A DNA stretch of 33,491 bases from Gemmatimonadota bacterium (lineage in GTDB: Bacteria > Gemmatimonadota > Gemmatimonadetes > Longimicrobiales > Gaopeijiaceae), in the NCBI GenBank assembly GCA_028873825.1, contig JAPPNM010000038.1, positions 1 through 33,491 on the forward strand, in the 5' to 3' direction. Below are positions 8,434 to 16,416 of this stretch, piece after piece. The notes below the pieces were generated by a model that was not told the DNA's origin, did not search any database, and saw only the letters and a list, made by a program, of their open reading frames with translations. The position numbers were made by a program, and so were the translations under genes. Position 1 is the stretch's first letter. Each line of letters opens with the position of its first letter.

Positions 8434-8550
8434 CGACGCGATGGGCCGGGACCGGCGGGAGGGACGCGAAGCGGGCCTCCGCCCGGGCGTGAGCGCCGGA
8501 CGGCGACGCCGCGGCCCGGTCCCGCCGTGAACCGCCAGCGCGGAAGGGTC

Positions 8551-9813
8551 ATGGACAACGGCGGACACCGGCGCAGAGTCGCGGTCACCGGAGTGGGAAT
8601 GGTCACTCCGGTCGGTCCCGATGTCGCGTCGAGCTGGGAGGCGCTGTTGGCGGGGACGCCGGGGGGCGGACCCATCACGCAGTTCGACGCCGACGGCTAC
8701 GCCACCCGCATCGCCTGCGAGATCAAGGACTTCGATCCGCTCGCCCACCTGACGCGAAAGGAGGCCCGGCGCTACGACCGATTCCTCCAGTTCGCCGTCG
8801 CGGCGGCGGACGAGGCCATGCGGACGGCGGGTCTCGCCGGCCCTCCGTCCGCATGCCCGCCCACCGCCTTCGGGGCTCTGATCGGAAGCGGGGTGGGGGG
8901 GATCGCCACCCTGGAGGCCAACTGCAGGATCCTTGATCGCCGGGGCCCGGGCCGTGTCAGCCCGTTCTTCGTTCCCATGTTCATACCCGACATCGCCGCC
9001 GGAGTCGTCTCGATCCGGTACGGTCTGCGGGGACCCAACTACGCAACGGTCTCTGCGTGCGCCTCCGGAGCCCACGCCATCGGGGAGGCCGCCCGGCACA
9101 TCGAGCGGGGCGAGGCCGACATCATGCTGGCGGGGGGCGCCGAGGCGGCGGTGACGCCGATCACGATCGCCGGGTTCGCGGCCATGAAGGCCATGTCGCG
9201 GCGCAACGACGACCCCGCCGGGGCCAGCCGCCCCTTCGATGCCGGCCGCGACGGCTTCGTGATCGGCGAGGGCGCGGGCGTCCTGGTGCTCGAGGCGATG
9301 GATGGCGCGCGCGCCCGCGGGGCGGAGATCCTGGGCGAGCTGGCCGGCTACGGAGCTACGGGCGACGCGCACCACATCACGGCCCCGCCCCCCGGGGCGG
9401 AGGGCGCGCAGGAGGCCATGAAGGCGGCGCTGGCCGATGCGGGGATCGGCCCGGACGGCATCGACTACGTCAACGCGCACGGCACCTCCACCCCGGCGAA
9501 CGACCCCGCGGAGACGGCGGCGATCAAGGCGGTCCTGGGTCCCCGCGCGCACGACGTGGTGGTCGGGTCCACCAAGTCCATGACCGGGCATCTGCTCGGA
9601 GCCGCCGGGGCGATCGAAACCGTCATGTGCGTGATGGCGTGCCGGACCGGCAGGATTCCCCCGACCATCAACTTCGCCGAAAGGGACGAAGCCTGCGACC
9701 TGGAATACGCCCACGGCGGAATGGTCGAGCGTCCGGTGGGGGCCGCCCTCAACAACTCGTTCGGTTTCGGAGGACACAACGCCTGCCTGGTGGTGCGGAG
9801 ATACCGGGACTAG
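8551..9813 (+). CDS. fabF: 3-oxoacyl-ACP synthase II (KASII)
   Basis: FabF is the elongating condensing enzyme. From ATG 8551 it has 420 residues, close to the family norm of about 412; an in-frame GTG at 8527 would add eight residues and has no visible Shine-Dalgarno. It opens RRVAVTGVGMVTPVG. The active site is Cys170 in VSACASGAHAIGEA, with His310 (NAHGTSTPAND) and His347 (TGHLLGAAGAIE), the C-H-H triad of KAS I/II. NSFGFGGHNACLVVR ends the protein as expected. It closes the fatty-acid cluster. Confidence 0.96.
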   Translation: MDNGGHRRRVAVTGVGMVTPVGPDVASSWEALLAGTPGGGPITQFDADGYATRIACEIKDFDPLAHLTRKEARRYDRFLQFAVAAADEAMRTAGLAGPPSACPPTAFGALIGSGVGGIATLEANCRILDRRGPGRVSPFFVPMFIPDIAAGVVSIRYGLRGPNYATVSACASGAHAIGEAARHIERGEADIMLAGGAEAAVTPITIAGFAAMKAMSRRNDDPAGASRPFDAGRDGFVIGEGAGVLVLEAMDGARARGAEILGELAGYGATGDAHHITAPPPGAEGAQEAMKAALADAGIGPDGIDYVNAHGTSTPANDPAETAAIKAVLGPRAHDVVVGSTKSMTGHLLGAAGAIETVMCVMACRTGRIPPTINFAERDEACDLEYAHGGMVERPVGAALNNSFGFGGHNACLVVRRYRD

Positions 9814-9918
9814 AAAATATGGAAGGGCCGGCCACCTGCCGCCTATCGTGGGTGAGCAGCCGCTGGCCGCGCGCCGCGCGCAGTTGACGGAAGAAAATGT
9901 AAACCGCGGATGACATGT

Positions 9919-9936
9919 TGTAATGTCGACATTACA
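9919..9936. promoter_or_regulatory. Perfect 18-bp palindrome upstream of ispF (putative operator)
   Basis: TGTAATGTCGACATTACA is a perfect inverted repeat in the short A+T-richer gap between fabF and ispF. Its left half contains TGTAAT, a 5/6 match to a -10 box, so a bound dimer could block transcription initiation. No convincing -35 lies 17 nt upstream; TTGACG at 9884-9889 is too far. Such TGTA...TACA sites are typical of dimeric helix-turn-helix repressors, but the regulator is not identifiable and none is encoded next to it. Confidence 0.6.
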
Positions 9937-9960
9937 TCGTGAGCGCTTGAGGTGACCCCC

Positions 9961-10065
9961 GAGCCCGGGATCCGGGTCGGGACCGGTTGCGACGCCGCCG
10001 GAGCGGGGATGGCACCGGCCGCCCGGCGCCCCGGGCCCGGCATCCGGGTCGGGACCGGTTACGAC
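9961..10065 (+). repeat. In-frame 33-nt duplication at the 5' end of ispF
   Basis: Positions 9961-9993 and 10033-10065 are near-identical (three mismatches in 33 nt), 72 nt apart. Both encode the IspF opening PGIRVGTG(C/Y)D. The downstream copy continues into the functional D-x-H metal site; the upstream copy does not. A partial tandem duplication of the gene start is the simplest explanation. Confidence 0.85.
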
Positions 10066-10578
10066 TCCCACCGCTTCGACGCCGGGAGACCCCTGATCCT
10101 GGGCGGAGTGCGTTTCCCGAACCACCCCGGCCTGAGCGGGTTCTCCGACGGGGACGCGGTCGCCCACGCCGTGATCGACGCCCTGCTCGGGGCGGCCTGC
10201 CTGGGCGACATCGGCACGCACTTCCCGCCGGGCGCGGAGCGGTGGCGGGGAGCCGACTCCATGGAGCTGCTGTCGCGGGTCGTCGCGATGTTCCGGGAGG
10301 ACTCTTGGCGCGCGGGCAATATCGATGTCACGGTGATCTGCGAGAGCCCGAGGATCGGGCCGCGCGCCGAAGACATGCGGCGCCTTTTGGCCGACCGCAC
10401 CGGGCTGTCCCCGGGCGCGATCTCGGTGAAGGGCAAGTCCAACGAGGGAATGGGGTGGATAGGGCGCGGGGAGGGGATCGCCGTCCACGCCGCCGTCCTG
10501 TTGTGCCGCGACGCCGAAGGGACGGATCCGCTCCCAGGCCGCGGTCCGGCCGCCGACGGCTCGGCGCAGCCCGGGTAA
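10009..10578 (+). CDS. ispF: 2-C-methyl-D-erythritol 2,4-cyclodiphosphate synthase
   Basis: IspF cyclises CDP-ME 2-phosphate in the MEP isoprenoid pathway. The ATG at 10009 has a GGAG Shine-Dalgarno 5 nt upstream and gives 189 residues; the family is about 158, so both ends are extended. An upstream in-frame GTG (9952) would include a duplicated fragment of the gene start. The metal ligands are Asp19 and His21 in GYDSHRF and His53 in SDGDAVAHAVIDALLGA. GDIGTHFP, a DxTVICE-like strand and the C-terminal KGKSNEGMGWIGRGEGIAVHA are typical. Odd point: the His that usually precedes SDGD is Phe45. Transcription may be controlled by the palindrome at 9919-9936. Confidence 0.93.
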   Translation: MAPAARRPGPGIRVGTGYDSHRFDAGRPLILGGVRFPNHPGLSGFSDGDAVAHAVIDALLGAACLGDIGTHFPPGAERWRGADSMELLSRVVAMFREDSWRAGNIDVTVICESPRIGPRAEDMRRLLADRTGLSPGAISVKGKSNEGMGWIGRGEGIAVHAAVLLCRDAEGTDPLPGRGPAADGSAQPG

Positions 10579-10585
10579 CGGTCCG

Positions 10586-11224
10586 GTGGACGGGATTCTC
10601 ACCTTCCTGGGCGACCTGCCGGCGCCTCTGGTCTACGTCGTGCTGGGGACGGGCGCGGCGCTGGAGAACGTCGTCCCGGTCGTACCGGCCGACACCTTCG
10701 TCGTGATCGGCGGCTTTGTCGCGGGTCTGGGCGCGGTTCGCGCGGTGCCCGCGTTCCTGTCCGTGTGGGGCTTCAACGTGGGAGGGGCGATGGCCGTCTA
10801 TGCGGTCGGCCGGAGATACGGACCGCGCTTCTTCAGCGAGGGACCGGGCCGCCGCCTGCTGGCGGGGGAACAGTTGGACCGGCTCGAGGCCTTCTACAGG
10901 CGCTGGGGAGTGGCCGCCATCTTCGCCGGGCGTTTCCTGCCCGGCTTTCGCGCGCTCGTCCCCGTCTTTGCGGGCGTGGCGGGGCTCGCGCCGTCCCGGG
11001 TGCTCCCGCCCCTCGTCGCGGCGTCGGCGATCTGGTACGGAGCGCTCGTCCGCGCCGGGTACCTCGCCGGCGACAATCTGGAGGCGGCGGTGGCGGCCAT
11101 CGAGCGGACGAACCGGGGGCTGCTCGCTGCATCGCTGGCGCTCGCGGCGCTGGTTCTCGGTCTTTGGTGGCGGGCCCGCCGCAAAGGGGGGGCGCGGGGA
11201 GGGGAGGTGCGGGATGCCTCGTGA
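10586..11224 (+). CDS. DedA/VTT-domain membrane protein
   Basis: This 212-residue inner-membrane protein of the DedA (SNARE-associated/VTT) family, whose members include lipid scramblases and factors for membrane homeostasis, starts at GTG 10586, seven nt after ispF. The N-terminal LENVVPVVPADTFVVIGGFVAG matches the family's ExxxPxxPxE-like re-entrant hairpin. The second signature FAGRFLPGFRALVPVFAGVAGL (residues about 112-133) is diagnostic. Hydrophobic segments continue, ending in a single helix and a basic cytosolic tail. Which DedA subgroup it belongs to is not clear. Its 3' end overlaps the recombinase gene by 11 nt. Confidence 0.9.
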   Translation: MDGILTFLGDLPAPLVYVVLGTGAALENVVPVVPADTFVVIGGFVAGLGAVRAVPAFLSVWGFNVGGAMAVYAVGRRYGPRFFSEGPGRRLLAGEQLDRLEAFYRRWGVAAIFAGRFLPGFRALVPVFAGVAGLAPSRVLPPLVAASAIWYGALVRAGYLAGDNLEAAVAAIERTNRGLLAASLALAALVLGLWWRARRKGGARGGEVRDAS

Positions 11225-12140
11225 GAGCCGGGTCGACGCACTGGCCCGGAGCTTCCATATGGAGCCCTTCATGGACTTCCTCGCTCTGGAGCGCGGACTG
11301 AGGCCGCGGACGCTGGAGGCCTACCGGAGCGACGTCGGCCGGTTTGTCGCCCATCTCGCCGATCTCGGCGTTTCCGCCCCCGCGGAGGCCGGGCCGGAGA
11401 TCCTCCACGACTACACCGTCCATCTGCGCGGCCGGGGCCTGGCCGCCGCCACGATCCGCCGGGCGCACTCGGCGCTGCGGGCGTACTTCGGCTTCCTGGT
11501 GACCGAAGGGATGATCGCGGAGGACCCCACGGGCCGGATGGACCGTCCCGCCGCGACGAAGAGGCTCCCCGAATTCCTCACCCAGGCCGAGGCCGCGCGC
11601 GTTGTCGAGGCCGTCGACGCCGATTCGCCCGTCTACTGGAGGGACCGCGCGGTTCTGGAGCTCCTCTACGCGACCGGAATGCGGGTCAGCGAACTCACCG
11701 GTCTGTCGGTGGGCGACCTCGACGCCGGGGACGGCAGCTGCCTGGTCTTCGGCAAGGGGGGCAAGGAGCGGCTGGTGCCCGTGGGGACGATGGCCCTGGA
11801 AGTCGTCGGCCGGTATCTGGGGACGGTTCGGCCGCGGTTGGACCGGGGGAGGGGGAAGGGGACCGTCTTCCTGAACCAGCGCGGGACCCCGCTTAGCCGC
11901 ATGTCCGTGTGGACCATCGTGTCGCGGGCCGCCGAGCGGGCCGGAATCGAACGCCGAATCTCTCCCCACACGCTTCGCCACTCCTGCGCCACCCATCTTC
12001 TCGAGGGCGGCGCCGACCTTGCCGCGGTGCAGGAACTGCTCGGGCACGCCGACATCTCGACGACCCAGGTGTACACGCACCTGGACAGGGAGTACCTGCG
12101 GGCGGCCCACCGGCGGTTCCATCCGCGGAGCGGGCCGTAG
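11214..12140 (+). CDS. xerD: Site-specific tyrosine recombinase XerC/XerD
   Basis: XerC/D recombinases resolve chromosome dimers at dif. The 308-residue length matches. The N-terminal SAM-like core-binding domain spans residues about 16-100, the catalytic domain about 120-300. Catalytic residues are visible: Arg in TGMRVSEL, Lys in [22 protein letters not shown] (His and Arg), [10 protein letters not shown] (His) and the nucleophile Tyr in TQVYTHL. The start ATG 11214 has GGAGGT 5 nt upstream and lies inside the dedA-like gene, indicating coupling. Xer rather than integrase is favoured by the compact length and core-gene setting; XerC versus XerD cannot be fixed here. Confidence 0.92.
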   Translation: MPRESRVDALARSFHMEPFMDFLALERGLRPRTLEAYRSDVGRFVAHLADLGVSAPAEAGPEILHDYTVHLRGRGLAAATIRRAHSALRAYFGFLVTEGMIAEDPTGRMDRPAATKRLPEFLTQAEAARVVEAVDADSPVYWRDRAVLELLYATGMRVSELTGLSVGDLDAGDGSCLVFGKGGKERLVPVGTMALEVVGRYLGTVRPRLDRGRGKGTVFLNQRGTPLSRMSVWTIVSRAAERAGIERRISPHTLRHSCATHLLEGGADLAAVQELLGHADISTTQVYTHLDREYLRAAHRRFHPRSGP

Positions 12141-12165
12141 CCCCTGTGGAGGATGCCGGGACGGA

Positions 12166-12181
12166 CGGGCGCGGACGCCCG
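12166..12181. terminator. Hairpin between convergent xerD and S41 protease genes
   Basis: CGGGCG and CGCCCG form a perfect 6-bp stem around the tetraloop CGGA in the 45-nt gap between two convergent genes. It could act as a bidirectional terminator. There is no T-tract on either side, so the call is positional. Confidence 0.35.
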
Positions 12182-12185
12182 CGAA

Positions 12186-13781
12186 CTAACTCCGCGGCGA
12201 CCCCGGAGCCGCCCTTCCCGCAAGCGTGAACAGCTCCCCCGGCGTGCGAGCCGACCGCGCGAGCCGCAGCGCCTCGGCCAGAGCGGTGTCCCGCTCGGCT
12301 TGGACCGCCAGAGCCAGGCCGCGGGCGTCGGCCCTGTCCAGGTACCGCACCTGGGTCCTCCAGTCCAGGTAGGCCCTCGCCACCGGGTCGTTCACGATGG
12401 CGGCGTCCATCCCCTCGTCGACCAGGCCGCGCGCAAGATCGTCGAACGCGGAATCCGGCAGCCGCACGGCCCGGCCGGCCCTGATCGCGTCCCTCGCGAG
12501 CTCGAAGGCGTACTCCTCGATGCGGACGCTGACAGGCACCCGCACCCGGTTCGCGTGGTTGAGCAGAGCCAGCTCCTCGTCCTTCGGCCCGTCCGCCTCA
12601 ACCGCCACGTCCGGGAACACGCCCCCGCCGGCCCGGAGCCTCCGGCCGGACGCGGTCTCCACCCAATCGAGCTGCGTCTCGTCCTCCGGCTTGAGCCTGC
12701 CGTCGCGGTGGCGGGGCCGGTGCAGCGACCGCCCCAGCGGCGTAAACCAGGACCCGGTCGTGATCCTTATCTGGCGGCCGGCGGGAAGGGGGTGGACCGA
12801 CTGGACGACGCCCTTCCCGAATGTGCGCTCTCCCACGACCACCGCACGGTCGTGATCCTGGAGGGCGCCGGAGATGATCTCGGCCGCCGAGGCGGTGTAT
12901 TCGTCGACGAGGACGACGATCGGCATGCCGGGGACGCGGGCCGCCGAACGGGCCGTCCACACCTGCTTCTCCATCTCGCCCCGCGCGTTTCTGCCCTCGG
13001 CGCCGGCCAGCAGCTGGCGGGGGGAGAGGAAGAGGTCGACCATCTGCAACGCCTCGTCCAGGTATCCCCCCGGATTGCGCCGCAGGTCCATCACGAGCGC
13101 CCGGGCGTTGCCGTAACCGGCCAGCGCCTCGTCGAGTTCCGAGGCGATCCCGCGCGCGATCCGGTCTATGGCGAAGTGGGCCACGTCCTCGCCGACCCAG
13201 GCCGCCGCGAGTGCGGAAATGTGTACGCTGTCGCGCACGATGTCCATCGGTATTCGATCCACGAAGCCGTCCCGCTCCACGCGGACCCGGACCACAGTCC
13301 CGGGGGGTCCGCGGATCGAGTCCCGCGCCTGGTCGAGCGACCAGTCGGTTGCGTCGTACCCCTCCACCCAGACGATCCGGTCGCCCACCAGCATCCCGGC
13401 GCCTTCGGCGGGCGTGCCCCGGAACACGGCGGTCACCGTCACCCGGGCGTTCAGCCGCCCGATCTGCACTCCGATGCCGGCGTAGTTTCCGGTCGTCTGC
13501 TCGCGGAAGCGGTCGAACTCGGTCGGAGTGAAGACGGTCGCGTAGGGGTCGTCGAGCCGATCGATCAGACCTTCGATGGAGCGCTCCCAGAGCGCGGAAT
13601 CGGCAAGCGCCGAGACGTGGAACCGCGATATCGTCAGGAACGCTTCCAGAAACACCTGGGCTTCGTCGGCCCGGAGAACGGCGGTCCGGTCGCCGGCGCC
13701 CGGCGAGCTCTGTCCGGAGAGCGGGGCCGCCGGGAGGAGGATCGCGGCGGCGATGACGGTGGCGCGCAGGGATTTCGGCAT
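12186..13781 (-). CDS. S41 family C-terminal processing protease
   Basis: This 531-residue secreted serine protease of the CtpA/Prc type cleaves C-terminal tails of envelope proteins. A signal peptide is evident ([24 protein letters not shown]). A PDZ domain follows ([15 protein letters not shown] ... [18 protein letters not shown], about residues 100-185). The catalytic dyad is Ser298 ([10 protein letters not shown]) and Lys323 (RTFGKG), 25 residues apart as in CtpA. A long C-terminal region (about 390-531) is helix-rich and less conserved. It is divergent from nadE; an AGAGG Shine-Dalgarno precedes the ATG. The exact substrate is unknown. Confidence 0.93.
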   Translation of the reverse strand: MPKSLRATVIAAAILLPAAPLSGQSSPGAGDRTAVLRADEAQVFLEAFLTISRFHVSALADSALWERSIEGLIDRLDDPYATVFTPTEFDRFREQTTGNYAGIGVQIGRLNARVTVTAVFRGTPAEGAGMLVGDRIVWVEGYDATDWSLDQARDSIRGPPGTVVRVRVERDGFVDRIPMDIVRDSVHISALAAAWVGEDVAHFAIDRIARGIASELDEALAGYGNARALVMDLRRNPGGYLDEALQMVDLFLSPRQLLAGAEGRNARGEMEKQVWTARSAARVPGMPIVVLVDEYTASAAEIISGALQDHDRAVVVGERTFGKGVVQSVHPLPAGRQIRITTGSWFTPLGRSLHRPRHRDGRLKPEDETQLDWVETASGRRLRAGGGVFPDVAVEADGPKDEELALLNHANRVRVPVSVRIEEYAFELARDAIRAGRAVRLPDSAFDDLARGLVDEGMDAAIVNDPVARAYLDWRTQVRYLDRADARGLALAVQAERDTALAEALRLARSARTPGELFTLAGRAAPGSPRS

Positions 13782-13888
13782 CGGACCTCTGTCGTGTCGG
13801 GTGGGCGGACCCTCTAGATTAGGGGATAACGCGGGCCGCGGGTACTGTCCGGGTCCGGTTTCCCACTCGCGACGGTCGAGGAACTCAC

Positions 13889-15676
13889 ATGAACGAAGGG
13901 CGCCGGCTCCGGGCCGTGCTCTGCCAGGTCAAGCCCCGCAAGGGCGACTTGAAGGCCAATGTCGCGGCGGTCCGCGGCGCGCTGGTGCCGGATGCCGACC
14001 TGGCTGTCTTTCCGGAGACCGTGCTCTCCGGCTACTTCGTGGAGGGCGCGGCCCTGGAGGTCGCCCTATCCGCTGGGGGCCTGATCGAGGCCCTGGGATC
14101 CCCGCCCGAGGGCTGCGGCTGCGATGTCGTCATAGGCTTCTACGAGAGGGGCCGCTCAAGCGTCCACAACAGCCTCGCCTACCTCACTCCGGGCGACGGC
14201 CGCTACGAGGTAGTTCATGTCCACCGCAAGGTCTTCCTTCCCACCTACGGGATCTTCGAAGAGGGCCGGTACGTCGAGCCGGGACGCGGCGTGCGCGCCT
14301 TCGACACTCGATTCGGCAGGGTGGGCATGCTGATCTGCGAGGACCTGTGGCACACCCTGCCCGCGACGATCCTGGCCCTCGACGGAGCCGATCTGCTTCT
14401 GTGCGGCTGCGCTTCGCCGGCGCGCGGGTACGAGGCGTCGCTGTCGCGCCCCGCCAACCTGGCCGAGTGGGACCGCATCGCGGCGCGCACCGCCAAGGAG
14501 CACGGGGTATTCGTGCTGCTCGCGCACTTGGCGGGTTCCGAGGGGGGGAAGATCTTCGCGGGGGGCTCGACCGCGTGGGGCCCCGACGGGACGCTGCTCG
14601 CGCGCGGGCCGCTCTTCGGCGACGGCAACACGGCCGCCGGCCTCGAGATGCGCGAAATCACCCGCGTCCGCACCGAGTCCCCCTTCCTCTCCGACCTCAG
14701 GACCGCGTTGCCGCACCTTCAACACTCCCTCGAGGAGTCCCGGTCCAGACGCGGATCGGGGAAAGGAGCGCCGCCTCGGAGAGCGCCGGCGGTCCGGGCG
14801 CCAGCCGTGAGGCCGCCCCGGGCCGACGGCCCCGGCGACCGCCCGAACGACGAGGACCGCGCCCTGCTCGCCATCCAGCCGGCCCTGGTGGAGGCGGCCC
14901 TGGTGGAGTTCATCCAGGAAGAGGTGGTGCGGCGCCGCGGCTTCGCCAGGGTCGTGCTGGGCGTGTCCGGCGGAGTGGATTCGGCAGTCGCTCTCGTCCT
15001 GGCCTGCCGGGCCCTGGGTCCCGAGAACGTCTTCGCCTTCCTGCTCCCCTACGCAACGTCGAGCGCCGACAGCCTCGATCACGCGTCGATGGCGGTCGAG
15101 GCCGTGGGGGCGCACCGGAGGACGCTCCCTATCACCGATGCGGTGGACGCGTACGTCGACGCCCACGAGCCCGCGGTGACGGACCTGCGGCGGGGGAACC
15201 TCGCGGCCCGCCTGCGGGCGGTCGTCCTCTTCGACCAGTCGGCCAAGCTGGACGCGCTCCCGTTGGGCACGGGGAACAAGAGCGAGCGGCTGCTCGGCTA
15301 CTTCACCTGGCACGCCGACGACTCCCCTCCCATCAACCCGCTCGGCGACCTTCTCAAGACCCAGGTGTGGGCGCTGGCCCGGCACCTCGGCGTACCCGGC
15401 GAGATCGTCGACAAACCCGCCACGGCCGACCTGGTGCGGGGCGTCTCCGACGAGGACGAACTCGGGATCTCATACCACCGCGCCGACCCGATCCTGCACT
15501 GGTTGCTGAAGGGCTACGACGTCGAGTCGCTCGTTCGGCTGGGCTTTCGCCGCGACGAGGTTGCCGTCGTATCGAAGCGCCTGTCTTCGACGCATTGGAA
15601 GCGGGAGCTTCCAACCGTGGCGCTGCTCTCGGAGAGCGCTATCGGGGAGGGGTACCTGCGGCCGGTGGACTATTAG
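13889..15676 (+). CDS. nadE: Glutamine-dependent NAD+ synthetase
   Basis: This two-domain enzyme (595 residues) makes NAD+ from deamido-NAD+ using ammonia released from glutamine. The N-terminal nitrilase-type glutaminase has the triad Glu43 (FPETVLSGY), Lys114 (HRKVFLPTYGIF) and Cys150 (LICEDLWH). The C-terminal synthetase has the PP-loop SGGVDS (360-365), GTGNKSERLLGYFTWHADD and KPATADL. Between them, residues about 283-320 are an Arg/Pro/Ala-rich low-complexity linker. The ATG at 13889 follows GAGGAA with good spacing. It is divergent from the S41 protease across 107 nt. The accessory island begins 185 nt downstream on the other strand; that short gap holds only a 10-nt tandem repeat at 15780-15799. 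Confidence 0.96.
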   Translation: MNEGRRLRAVLCQVKPRKGDLKANVAAVRGALVPDADLAVFPETVLSGYFVEGAALEVALSAGGLIEALGSPPEGCGCDVVIGFYERGRSSVHNSLAYLTPGDGRYEVVHVHRKVFLPTYGIFEEGRYVEPGRGVRAFDTRFGRVGMLICEDLWHTLPATILALDGADLLLCGCASPARGYEASLSRPANLAEWDRIAARTAKEHGVFVLLAHLAGSEGGKIFAGGSTAWGPDGTLLARGPLFGDGNTAAGLEMREITRVRTESPFLSDLRTALPHLQHSLEESRSRRGSGKGAPPRRAPAVRAPAVRPPRADGPGDRPNDEDRALLAIQPALVEAALVEFIQEEVVRRRGFARVVLGVSGGVDSAVALVLACRALGPENVFAFLLPYATSSADSLDHASMAVEAVGAHRRTLPITDAVDAYVDAHEPAVTDLRRGNLAARLRAVVLFDQSAKLDALPLGTGNKSERLLGYFTWHADDSPPINPLGDLLKTQVWALARHLGVPGEIVDKPATADLVRGVSDEDELGISYHRADPILHWLLKGYDVESLVRLGFRRDEVAVVSKRLSSTHWKRELPTVALLSESAIGEGYLRPVDY

Positions 15677-15861
15677 GTCAGTTGCCGGAAGGACAATGCG
15701 CGCCTCCCATGTGAAGGTCGATTGACCGCAACCGCTCCCGGAAGGGCTTTGCGCCGTCGCGGTGAACTCACCGGAGGCAGTCCATTGCGGTCCATTGCGC
15801 GCGTGGGCGCGGGGATGTTCGCCGTGGAGGTCGGGGCGTTATGGGGGCCCCACATGGTCCG

Positions 15862-16416
15862 TTATCTCCACACGGGATAGAACCCGGCTCTTGTGAGCAT
15901 ACCGATCTCGTTGCCGTTGGCGGCGGTGTTGATGGTCACAACGATCCTACAATCGGCCGCGTACCCTGCCTCTTGCACTGCGCGGTCGACTCGTTCCCCA
16001 AAGCTGGTCAGTTGCTCCCCGGCAACTTTGCCCTGCGGGAAGTCCTCCAGGACGCTCACAAGCGATGGGGGGATCTTTCCGCGCAACTCGGTGCCAGGGG
16101 CCCAGTGCTCGTGCACCGCCACGCTGAACCGGCCATCCCGAACCGTGACGTCAAAGGTACGGTAGTAATCTCCTGGGTCGTTGCCTCGCCAGCATGGCAG
16201 GACGCCGATTTTCTCTTCGGCCAGTGCATCCCTCAGGCTGTCGACAGCGATCTCCAGGCTGTCGATTCGTGCCTGTAGAACCTCGGGCAACGCTGAATCG
16301 GGGTCTTCCCGGTTAGCTGCTACGAGCAGGGCGCAGGCGAGCCCTACGACCGCCAGCGCCGTCATCAGATCGGCAACGGCAGGCCAGGCCGTTGTCCGGG
16401 TCCGATACCTTCTCAC
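15862..16416 (-). CDS. MotB/ZorB-like stator subunit with divergent C-terminal domain
   Basis: This 184-residue protein starts at a GTG that overlaps the channel gene's stop (GTGA). Residues about 10-34 form one TM helix reading AWPAVADLMTALAVVGL. The Asp16 near its start is placed like the proton- or ion-coupling Asp of MotB, ExbD/TolR and ZorB, and the W-P-x-x-A-D-L-M-T pattern resembles ZorB-type subunits. A short coiled coil (about 43-68) leads to an extracytoplasmic domain (about 70-184) with the feature LPCW...YYRTFDVTVRDG. I do not see the NxxLSxxRA-type residues of OmpA peptidoglycan-binding domains, so wall anchoring may differ. Always partnered with a MotA/TolQ-type subunit, which is directly upstream. 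Function is inferred from the TM motif and gene pairing. Confidence 0.7.
   Translation of the reverse strand: MRRYRTRTTAWPAVADLMTALAVVGLACALLVAANREDPDSALPEVLQARIDSLEIAVDSLRDALAEEKIGVLPCWRGNDPGDYYRTFDVTVRDGRFSVAVHEHWAPGTELRGKIPPSLVSVLEDFPQGKVAGEQLTSFGERVDRAVQEAGYAADCRIVVTINTAANGNEIGMLTRAGFYPVWR

Noticed and set aside
11214-12140. Phage or island integrase
   Set aside because: Compact Xer length, coupling to a DedA gene and separation from the island by two core genes favour a housekeeping XerC/D.
13576-15714. A 712-codon plus-strand frame across the S41 protease start and nadE
   Set aside because: Arg/Pro/Gly-rich shadow; nadE in another frame carries all catalytic motifs.
15780-15799. Tandem 10-nt repeat GTCCATTGCG as an island attachment site
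   Set aside because: Too short, and no matching copy was seen at the other island edge.
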